The notes beneath the pieces are model-generated. The model was not told the DNA's origin, searched no databases, and saw only the letters and a list, made by a program, of their open reading frames with translations. Positions 58,263 through 64,000 of a DNA stretch of 64,000 nucleotides are shown one piece after another (position 1 is the first letter of the stretch; each line of letters starts with the position of its first letter). Both the position numbers and the translations under genes were made by a program. The stretch covers positions 62,001-126,000 of the forward strand of contig CAZIJC010000001.1 of assembly GCA_964539385.1 (NCBI GenBank). Reading direction: 5' to 3'. Source of the DNA: JAUVZF01 sp964539385. GTDB taxonomy: Bacteria; Planctomycetota; Phycisphaerae; FEN-1346.

Positions 58263-61200
58263 ATGCGCCAACCCACGACGATCACGCTGCTTGCCGCCGC
58301 CCTTGCCGCCCTCGCGATTCCGGTACGGGCCGCTCACCCGAACGCCGTCGCCGACGAGGTCCTGGCCGAGGCCGGCGTCGCCGGCGGCCTGTGCGTCCAC
58401 GTCGGCTGCGGCGACGGAGCCCTGACGGCCGCCCTGTCGGGCGGCGGCCGGTTCCTCGTCCACGGCCTGGGCGCCGACGCCGACGCCGTCGCCAGGGCCC
58501 AGCGACACATCCGCTCGCGCGGCATCTACGGCCAGGTCTGGGCCGAGCACCGCACCGACCCCGAACTCCCTTACACCGAGAACCTCGTGAACCTGCTCGT
58601 TGCCTGCGACGCGGCCGTCGCGACGGTCCCACTCGCCGAGATCGCCCGCGTCCTCGTTCCAAACGGCGTCGCGATGCTCGACGCCGGGAAACCCTCGGGC
58701 GCCGACGCCCTCCTGCGGCGCGTTGCCGACGCCGGTCTGCCCGGCGCCGACGTCGTCCGGCGCGCCGGCACGTGGGTCCGCTGGCGCAAACCCCGCCCCG
58801 CGGGCATGGGCGAGTGGGGCCACCCGCGCCACGGCCCAAGCGGCAACGCCGTCTCGACCGACAGCCTCACCGGGCCGCCGCGGCGCGTCCGCTGGGTCGC
58901 CGGCCCGATGCACGAAGCCAGCAACCTGGTCACCGCCGGCGGACGCCTCTTCCACGCCGGCATCCTCGCCCGCGACGCCTTCAACGGGCTCCGCCTCTGG
59001 CACCGGGCCATCGAACCGACACCCATGCGCCTGGGCTATCCCGCCCGCGCCGTCGAGGGCAGCGTGAGGCCGGTGGCCGACCGAGACAGGCTCTACGTCT
59101 TCACGGACGGGAAACTTCAGGCCCTCGATGCCGCCACGGGCAAGACCGTCACCGTCTACGATGCCGCCGCCGCGCCGTTGCATGTTCTGTACGAGCGCGG
59201 CATGCTCATCGCCGTCGGCAAGGACGCGATCCGGGCGCTCGACGCCGCCGGCGGGCAACTCCGCTGGACGCACAAGGCCGCCGAGCCCGCCTCCGTCGTC
59301 GCGGACGACGGCGGCGTCTTCTTCCTCGAAGGGAACCCGCGGCGCGGCCAGAAGCGCGCCGTCGTGCGGCTCGACCTCGCCTCCGGCAGGCAACAGTGGC
59401 GCCGGTCCGAATACGACTGGGCCCTGCGCGTCCGACGACTATCCTGCGGAAACGGCCTGCTGGTCTGCGAGGTCTCGACCTACAACAACGACCGGTCCGG
59501 CAACGCCATCCACGTCCTCTCGGCCGCCACCGGCAAGACGGTCTGGAACCGGCCCTACGAGCCCGGCATGAGCCACTACATGCAGGCACGGGCCGTGCTG
59601 ACCGCCGGCCTCATCTGGGTTCTCAACAAGAACGCCTGGGAGGGCCTCGACCCGAAGACCGGCTCCACCCTCAAGCGGTGGACCGCCGGGACGGGCCACT
59701 GTTTTCCGCCCGTCGCCACCCCCCACTACCTCATCGCCGGCGAGATGAACCTGACGCACGTCGACACCGGCCGCATGGACGCCAACCGCATCACGAAGGG
59801 CTTCTGCGGGCGCGACGCCGGCTTCATCCCGGCCAACGGCCTCATCTACTGCGCCCCGAAACACTGCGCCTGCTGGCCCATGCTGAACGGGTACACGGCC
59901 CTCGCCCCCGCCGCCGGCGGCGAGGCCCCGGCCGAAGACAGCCAACCCCTCCTCGAAGCCGGGCCCGCCGCCGGCTGCGCCCGGCCCGAGGCGCCGCCGA
60001 AGGGCGACGAGTGGCCGTGCTACCGGGCCGGGGCCTGGCGAAGCGGCAGCACCGCCGCGTCTGTCCCCGCCGACCTCGACGTCCTCTGGACCGCCTCGCT
60101 CGGCCCCCGGCCCAACGTCCGCCTGCCGGCCGACTGGAAAGACAACCCGTACGTGCGCGGCCCCGTCACGCCGCCCGTGATCGCCGACGGCCTCGTGGTT
60201 GTGGCCCAAGGCGACAGGCACCGGGTCGTTGCGCTCGACGCGCGGACCGGCGCGCCGCGCTGGCACGTCACCGTCAACGGCCGCATCGACACACCGCCCA
60301 CGCTCCACCGCGGCCTGTGCCTGTTCGGGACGCGCACCGGGTGGGTCTATGCCCTTCGTGCCGCCGACGGCCGTTTGGCGTGGCGGCTGCGGGTGGCGCC
60401 GCGCGACCGGCGGATCGTCTCGTTCGGCCAACTGGAATCGCCGTGGCCCGTGCCGGGCAGCGTTCTTGTGTCCGGCGGCACCGCGTACGTCGTGGCAGGC
60501 CGACATCCCCTGGCCGACGGCGGCGTCCGCGTCCTGGCCGTGGACCCCGCCACGGGCAAGACCCGCTGGACCAGCCGCATCACCAACCTGCCCATGAAGC
60601 ACTTCTACGGCGGCGCGGGGCTCGAGTTCGACGCGTTCGACCTGCTGGTCGCCGAGGCCGCCAAGCCGACTGCCAACGCCGGGCCTGCCCCCACACCGGG
60701 CGACCGTCCCGACTTCATCACGATGTCGCGTTGGCGGATCGACCCCGCGACCGGCCGCGCTCAGATCGCCTGGAAGAGCGGATTTGGATACTACCGCGCG
60801 GCGCGCGGTGGGGTGATGGCACCGCGCGGACTGTGGACGTACGGGCCGCGCATGGACTACATCCCCTCGGGACCGCAGCCCGGCAAACCCGACTACGTAC
60901 GCACGCGGCCGCGGCCACTGATGGTCTTCCGGGGGACGATGCTGCTGGCATCGAGTGACGACCGGCGGGCGCTTTTCCGCAAGGACTTTTCCCCCGGCAA
61001 GGCGGCGGCTTTCAACGACGAGTGGTTCAACCAGCGCCATGTTCCGCGCGGCAACAAGCCAGGAGACAAGGACCGAAGCGCGCGGCTGGCCCACGGCGCG
61101 CGGTGGACGCTCGACGTCTTCGGCGGCAAGCAAGGCGGCATCGCGGCACTCGTACTGACAGGCAAGACGGCGTTCGCAGCCGGCCGGGACGGCGGCCTGT

Positions 61201-61340
61201 GCGCCGTGGATGCCGACGGCGGCCGGCGACTCGCCTCCCGCGACCTGCCATCGCCCGTCTGGGACGGGATGGCGGCCGCCTACGCGGCGCTGTATGTCTC
61301 GACGGCCGACGGCCGCGTCATCTGCCTCGGCAGGAAGTAG
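58263..61340 (+). CDS. Exported methyltransferase-like / PQQ beta-propeller fusion
   Basis: A 1025-residue protein with a signal peptide ending near residue 23 (AIPVRA). Residues about 35-160 look like a class I SAM-methyltransferase Rossmann fold: GLCVHVGCGDGALTAALS, then VHGLGADADAVARAQ, LPYTENLVNLLVACD and IARVLVPNGVAML. From about 195 to the end are two PQQ/BamB-like propellers with repeated LDAATGK, VALDARTGAPRW and AVDPATGKTRW motifs. Propeller one ends near 560, the second follows a low-complexity linker. An exported SAM-dependent enzyme would lack substrate, so the first domain may have lost catalysis. It follows DUF1080 by 57 nt and may share its transcript. Confidence 0.85.
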   Translation: MRQPTTITLLAAALAALAIPVRAAHPNAVADEVLAEAGVAGGLCVHVGCGDGALTAALSGGGRFLVHGLGADADAVARAQRHIRSRGIYGQVWAEHRTDPELPYTENLVNLLVACDAAVATVPLAEIARVLVPNGVAMLDAGKPSGADALLRRVADAGLPGADVVRRAGTWVRWRKPRPAGMGEWGHPRHGPSGNAVSTDSLTGPPRRVRWVAGPMHEASNLVTAGGRLFHAGILARDAFNGLRLWHRAIEPTPMRLGYPARAVEGSVRPVADRDRLYVFTDGKLQALDAATGKTVTVYDAAAAPLHVLYERGMLIAVGKDAIRALDAAGGQLRWTHKAAEPASVVADDGGVFFLEGNPRRGQKRAVVRLDLASGRQQWRRSEYDWALRVRRLSCGNGLLVCEVSTYNNDRSGNAIHVLSAATGKTVWNRPYEPGMSHYMQARAVLTAGLIWVLNKNAWEGLDPKTGSTLKRWTAGTGHCFPPVATPHYLIAGEMNLTHVDTGRMDANRITKGFCGRDAGFIPANGLIYCAPKHCACWPMLNGYTALAPAAGGEAPAEDSQPLLEAGPAAGCARPEAPPKGDEWPCYRAGAWRSGSTAASVPADLDVLWTASLGPRPNVRLPADWKDNPYVRGPVTPPVIADGLVVVAQGDRHRVVALDARTGAPRWHVTVNGRIDTPPTLHRGLCLFGTRTGWVYALRAADGRLAWRLRVAPRDRRIVSFGQLESPWPVPGSVLVSGGTAYVVAGRHPLADGGVRVLAVDPATGKTRWTSRITNLPMKHFYGGAGLEFDAFDLLVAEAAKPTANAGPAPTPGDRPDFITMSRWRIDPATGRAQIAWKSGFGYYRAARGGVMAPRGLWTYGPRMDYIPSGPQPGKPDYVRTRPRPLMVFRGTMLLASSDDRRALFRKDFSPGKAAAFNDEWFNQRHVPRGNKPGDKDRSARLAHGARWTLDVFGGKQGGIAALVLTGKTAFAAGRDGGLCAVDADGGRRLASRDLPSPVWDGMAAAYAALYVSTADGRVICLGRK

Positions 61341-61471
61341 GCCGGGCGCCGGCCGCCGGTCGAGCGGGTACTGCACAAGAGGGAACCGGATGCTGTCCGG
61401 GCGCCGCGTGCGCGTCTTTGTGACCACTTTGCCGAGGTCCTTCTCCGGCACCGTTCACAGAACCTCTGCGA

Positions 61472-62482
61472 TTACCCCGCGTGAATTCCCCCAAGGACCT
61501 CAACCATCCGGCTCGGCTTCCACCACGTAATCGGCGGCGTCGCGGACGCTGGGGTCGCTCGGACACACGGCGACACCACGCAGACCTCACGGGCGTCGCG
61601 CTCGGGCTGCTTGGCAAAACCACGGACGTGGATGCGTGTCGGCGTGATCCGCACGAGCGCGTATGCGTTGTTCTCAGTCCCCGGCCCCTCGACCATCGCT
61701 CGCATGGTCACGTAATGGATGCCGCCGATCCTCGTGTACCCGCCCTTGTGATCGTGCCCGCTGAAAACGGCGCGGACCTTGTCGGACTTTTCGAGCACCC
61801 GACGAACCTCCGCAGCATTCTGCACGGTGTGGACATTCGTGTCCTCGTCCAGGCGTTGGTGCACGAAAACCACGGTCGGCTTCTTCGTTGCCCTCAGATC
61901 GCTCGCCAACCACTTCAGTTCGCCCGGGGGCACGAGCGATTCGCTCCACTTGAAATTCCCCGGCGCATAGGACCTGCCGTCCTTGCGGTAACAGGCATCG
62001 AGCACGATGAAGTGGAACGGCCCCGCGTCGAACGCGTAGTGTGGCGCCGCGCCGCCTGTCCCTGAAAGGAACTGGTCCTTCGTCAGCGTGGCCACGTCAT
62101 GGTTGCCGATGACGTGGTGTCGCTGCCCCTTGAAGCCGCGATAGATGCCTTCGATACGGTGCAGGTAGGCCTTCTCGGTCGCCACATCCTTGCCCTTGTC
62201 CACGAAATCGCCGAGGACAATTGCCAGCGCCGGCTTCTCGGCGTTCATGGTCCTGACGAACTCCTCCAGTTTCGCCGCCGAGTCGCGGTAGTGCCGGCTG
62301 CCCCTGGCATCGCGGTTGGCGTAGTGCGCGTCCGTGAAGACGCCGATGGTGATATCCTCGTCACCGCTTGCCGCACCGAGCGCCATCCGGCCAACAGCGC
62401 CAACGCCGACGGCAACCGCCCCCGCCCGCAGGAACTGCCTCCGCGACACCTGTCCGAGGCTCCTCCTCTCGGCATCAGCCAT
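61472..62482 (-). CDS. Tat-exported metallophosphoesterase
   Basis: A 336-residue calcineurin-like phosphoesterase with a twin-arginine signal (SRRQFLRAGAVAVGVG). The five metal blocks are complete: FTDAHY, VLGDFVDKG, VIGNHDV, VFVHQRL and FSGHDHKGG. Substrates may be phosphomonoesters, phosphodiesters or nucleotides outside the cytoplasm. AGGAGG precedes the ATG at 62482. The last 30 residues after GFAKQPERDA are Pro/Thr/Trp-rich and do not look like a normal C-terminus. A neighbouring frame there encodes AVCPSDPSVRDAADYVVEAE and stops at 61500, so a late frameshift is possible. It is convergent with the PQQ fusion gene across 131 nt. Confidence 0.9.
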   Translation of the reverse strand: MADAERRSLGQVSRRQFLRAGAVAVGVGAVGRMALGAASGDEDITIGVFTDAHYANRDARGSRHYRDSAAKLEEFVRTMNAEKPALAIVLGDFVDKGKDVATEKAYLHRIEGIYRGFKGQRHHVIGNHDVATLTKDQFLSGTGGAAPHYAFDAGPFHFIVLDACYRKDGRSYAPGNFKWSESLVPPGELKWLASDLRATKKPTVVFVHQRLDEDTNVHTVQNAAEVRRVLEKSDKVRAVFSGHDHKGGYTRIGGIHYVTMRAMVEGPGTENNAYALVRITPTRIHVRGFAKQPERDAREVCVVSPCVRATPASATPPITWWKPSRMVEVLGGIHAG

Positions 62483-62506
62483 CCCACTGCCCTCCTCGAC
62501 CCAAGA

Positions 62507-63520
62507 TCACTCGACTGCCGCCTCCGCCATCGCCAGGACGTTTTCGGGCGGCACGTTCGGCAGCAGCGCCTCGTGGCTGGGGCTGACGATCAGGCACGGG
62601 CCCAGCAGGTCCTTGACGCGCCGCACGTCGGCCTTCACCTCGTCGGGCGTGCCGCGCACGAGCAGCCGCTGCGTGTCGATGCCGCCGACGAACGCGATGC
62701 GGCCCTTGAAGTCGCGGGCCAGCGTCTCGGCGTCCATGTTCCGCGCCCGGGCCTGGAGCGGATGCAGACCGTCCACGCCGGCCTCGATCAGCCGCTCGAT
62801 GACGCCGTGAATCGCCCCGCACGAATGCAGGATAACCTGGCAGGCGTGCGCGTGGCCCTGGTCGGTGAACCGCTTGAACCACGGCATGATGTACCGGTCG
62901 AAGTGCTCGGGGCTGCAAATCAGATCGACTTGCGTGCCGAAGTCGTTGCCGAAGAAGAACCCGTCGATGAGGTCCCCCGCCTTCTCAAACAGCCGCTCGT
63001 TCGCCTCCAGGTAGAACTCGCAGACGTGCCGCGTGACCGCATCGACGATCTCGGGGTGGGTGTACATCTTGATCATGTAACTCTCCATCCCGAAGAGGTC
63101 CATGACGTTGTGGTAGAATGGGCACCACATGCCGCCCGCGCGGTACACGTCGCCCGCCTCGCGCATGGCCGCCAGACACGGCTCGAAGTCCAGAAAATCC
63201 GGGTTCGGCCACTCGTAGTCCTCGACCTGCTGAAGGTTTTCGCAGTCGGCCAGGGCGCCGACGTCGCCGGTCTGTTGCCGGCCGAGAAGCGACGGGAACA
63301 TCTCCCGCCCGTCGGGGTGCCGGTAGGCGCCCGGGAACGACGCGGGGTCGAACCACCGGTAGTCGTCGTTCAGGCGGCGGCGGAGCGCCTCCTGGTCGGC
63401 GGCGCCAAAGTAGTCGAGGTAAATCGGCCACGTGTCGTCGTGCGGATTGCCGAGCCAGAAGCCGCAACGGTCGGCCGCCTCGCCGGCGATGATCGTCCGG
63501 ATTCGCTCGCGGCTGTTCAT
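62507..63520 (-). CDS. Uroporphyrinogen decarboxylase-family protein (corrinoid methyltransferase-like)
   Basis: A 337-residue protein with a (beta/alpha)8 URO-D fold: NSRERIRTIIAGEAADRCGFWLG start, VILHSCGAIHGVIERLIEAGVDGLHPLQ, FKGRIAFVGGIDTQRLL and the late GCLI/VSPSHE-like GPCLIVSPSH end. The HSCG and GGID elements match the MtaA/UroD branch, in which Zn-binding His and Cys activate thiols for methyl transfer, rather than haem synthesis. Planctomycetes carry many such genes of unknown substrate. The ATG at 63520 is chosen. A TTG at 63535 is possible. It lies 24 nt before the metallophosphoesterase in one probable transcript, with a promoter and a possible operator upstream. Confidence 0.88.
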   Translation of the reverse strand: MNSRERIRTIIAGEAADRCGFWLGNPHDDTWPIYLDYFGAADQEALRRRLNDDYRWFDPASFPGAYRHPDGREMFPSLLGRQQTGDVGALADCENLQQVEDYEWPNPDFLDFEPCLAAMREAGDVYRAGGMWCPFYHNVMDLFGMESYMIKMYTHPEIVDAVTRHVCEFYLEANERLFEKAGDLIDGFFFGNDFGTQVDLICSPEHFDRYIMPWFKRFTDQGHAHACQVILHSCGAIHGVIERLIEAGVDGLHPLQARARNMDAETLARDFKGRIAFVGGIDTQRLLVRGTPDEVKADVRRVKDLLGPCLIVSPSHEALLPNVPPENVLAMAEAAVE

Positions 63521-63553
63521 CGTCAGGATCCCCAACCTTCCCGCGCCGACCGT

Positions 63554-63583
63554 ATCCTACCACACGTGTTGGCTGCACCTCAA
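63554..63583 (-). promoter_or_regulatory. Promoter of the UroD-family gene
   Basis: On the minus strand TTGAGG (plus 63578-63583) and TAGGAT (plus 63554-63559) are 18 nt apart. The 63558-63566 TACCACACG site overlaps the -10 box and the spacer, a position suited to repression. Confidence 0.55.
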
Positions 63584-63601
63584 GAAGGTGGCAGGCTTGC
63601 A

Positions 63602-63640
63602 GTGTGCCACGGATGGCTTGTCCATCGGTGCCGACCGATG
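63602..63640. repeat. Dispersed palindromes with CTTGT loop
   Basis: CACGGATGG-CTTGT-CCATCGGTG (63609-63631) matches the loop and layout of the element at 40343-40365 but with a different stem sequence. An overlapping hairpin CATCGGT-GCCG-ACCGATG follows at 63623-63640. Confidence 0.65.
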
Positions 63641-63677
63641 ACCCGAAACAACGGGCTTCGCAGCGGGTTAAAAACCG

Positions 63678-63702
63678 TACCACACGCAAACCCCGTGTGG
63701 TA
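63678..63702. promoter_or_regulatory. Palindromic candidate operator in divergent gap
   Basis: TACCACACG (63678-63686) and CGTGTGGTA (63694-63702) form a perfect 9-bp dyad with a 7-nt spacer, 42 nt before the ATG at 63744. The same half-site TACCACACG occurs at 63558-63566 in the UroD-family promoter. Confidence 0.55.
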
Positions 63703-63743
63703 TGTTTGGGCGTCCAACGCCACCGTTCGGGAAGGATCGCCGC

Positions 63744-64000
63744 ATGACAGGCCACGTCGCTTTTGCACTTGCCGCCTGCCTGCTCTTCCCCGCCGGCGGT
63801 GCCGGCGCCGCCGAGCCAATCGCCACCATCACCGTGGAGGCTGGTAAGCACGAGCGCAGCGATACACCCCTGTCTGTCCCTATAGCCGGTCTGTTCCGGG
63901 ACCCCGCACCGCTATGGTTCGAAGAGACAACGGTCGGCAAGGAGGCCGACATGCCCTGCCAAGTCGAGCCGGGCACGCCGCCACGCCTCTGCTTTATCCT
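63744..64000 (+). CDS. Exported protein, PmoA-like (DUF6807) N-terminus, cut by window edge
   Basis: Only the first 85 codons are in the window. They encode a signal peptide (MTGHVAFALAACLLFPAGGAGA) and the start of a beta-rich domain, ITVEAGKHERSDTPLSVPI, followed by LWFEETTVGKEADMPCQVEPG. The 'AGKHxRxDTPVS' opening is reminiscent of planctomycete PmoA-family (DUF6807) secreted proteins, but the match is from memory and the rest is missing. AAGGA lies about 7 nt before the ATG at 63744. The gene is divergent from the UroD-family gene and has a palindromic candidate operator in front of it. Confidence 0.6.
   Translation, partial: MTGHVAFALAACLLFPAGGAGAAEPIATITVEAGKHERSDTPLSVPIAGLFRDPAPLWFEETTVGKEADMPCQVEPGTPPRLCFI

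Noticed and set aside
56397..59393. 998-codon open frame on the minus strand
   Set aside because: It is antisense to the PAC2, DUF1080 and PQQ genes, which have signal peptides, motifs and ribosome binding sites. The frame is open only because of extreme GC bias.
58391..60958. 855-codon open frame overlapping the PQQ fusion
   Set aside because: Arg/Pro-rich translation of the +1 frame of a gene with clear PQQ repeats.
1..64000. tRNA, rRNA, tmRNA, insertion sequences, prophage
   Set aside because: No cloverleaf-like segment with a GTTCGA arm outside genes, no rRNA core sequence, transposase or integrase motif was recognised by eye; a tRNAscan/Infernal run would settle small RNAs.

Overview
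The window looks like a chromosome fragment of an uncultured, probably anaerobic planctomycete (Planctomycetota, perhaps Phycisphaerae-like). It is GC-rich with strongly GC-biased third codon positions and short intergenic gaps. Typical planctomycete families are dense: exported LamG, DUF1080 and PQQ-propeller proteins, a sulfatase, Tat-exported hydrolases, type IV-like pseudopilins with a VWA protein, PmoA-like and UroD-like proteins. A 100-base N run at 24781-24880 shows it is a draft or metagenome assembly. No tRNA, rRNA, CRISPR, transposase or phage gene was recognised.

Layout. (1) 1-4.7 kb, minus strand: sugar aminotransferase (cut by the window edge), UbiA-type prenyltransferase, HAD phosphatase, histone-deacetylase-like amidohydrolase, a small membrane protein and a lone hydrogenase-maturation protease. 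(2) 5.0-12.7 kb, plus strand: two prepilin-like proteins, a very large GspK-like protein and a VWA membrane protein, then a convergent PilZ gene. (3) 13.2-15.1 kb: mnmG. (4) 15.3-19.8 kb: four small heat-shock proteins and Lon, headed by a sequence matching a sigma-54 promoter. (5) 20.0-29.3 kb: exported ClpP-like protease, GH53 galactanase, apt, a group-2 sigma factor and the conserved block rpsA-ispH-plsC-cmk. (6) 29.4-36.1 kb: exported triple-repeat protein, DUF4432 epimerase-like protein, pyrD and pyrK, with divergent rimO-pgsA. (7) 36.2-46.5 kb: sulfatase, benzoate-CoA-ligase-like enzyme and a convergent six-gene set (MDR dehydrogenase, FadB-like fusion, BcrC/HgdB-like reductase, radical activase, MBL hydrolase, KAS III). 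(8) 46.7-64 kb: dtd, an AT-richer secreted protein with a perfect metzincin zinc motif, a LamG/di-haem protein resembling the hydrazine-synthase alpha subunit, a four-CBS protein, a MoaD/ThiS-aldehyde ferredoxin oxidoreductase pair, a PAC2 protein, DUF1080, an exported methyltransferase-like/PQQ fusion, a metallophosphoesterase, a UroD-family protein and the start of a PmoA-like gene.

How the parts work together. The sHSP-Lon set is a proteostasis unit. cmk-plsC-ispH-rpsA and pyrK-pyrD are housekeeping blocks. The ligase, ATP-driven activase, BcrC-like reductase, beta-oxidation fusion and dehydrogenase could together activate and reductively process an aromatic or unsaturated acyl-CoA. This region and the unusual secreted proteins at 47-49, 49-52 and 58-61 kb are the best candidates for undescribed biology.

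Several genes (10250, 29314, probably 2029) have a -10 box so close to the start codon, with no ribosome binding site, that leaderless mRNAs are likely. Intergenic gaps also carry a family of short palindromes with a CTTGT/GCAAG loop and a heptad-repeat hairpin.
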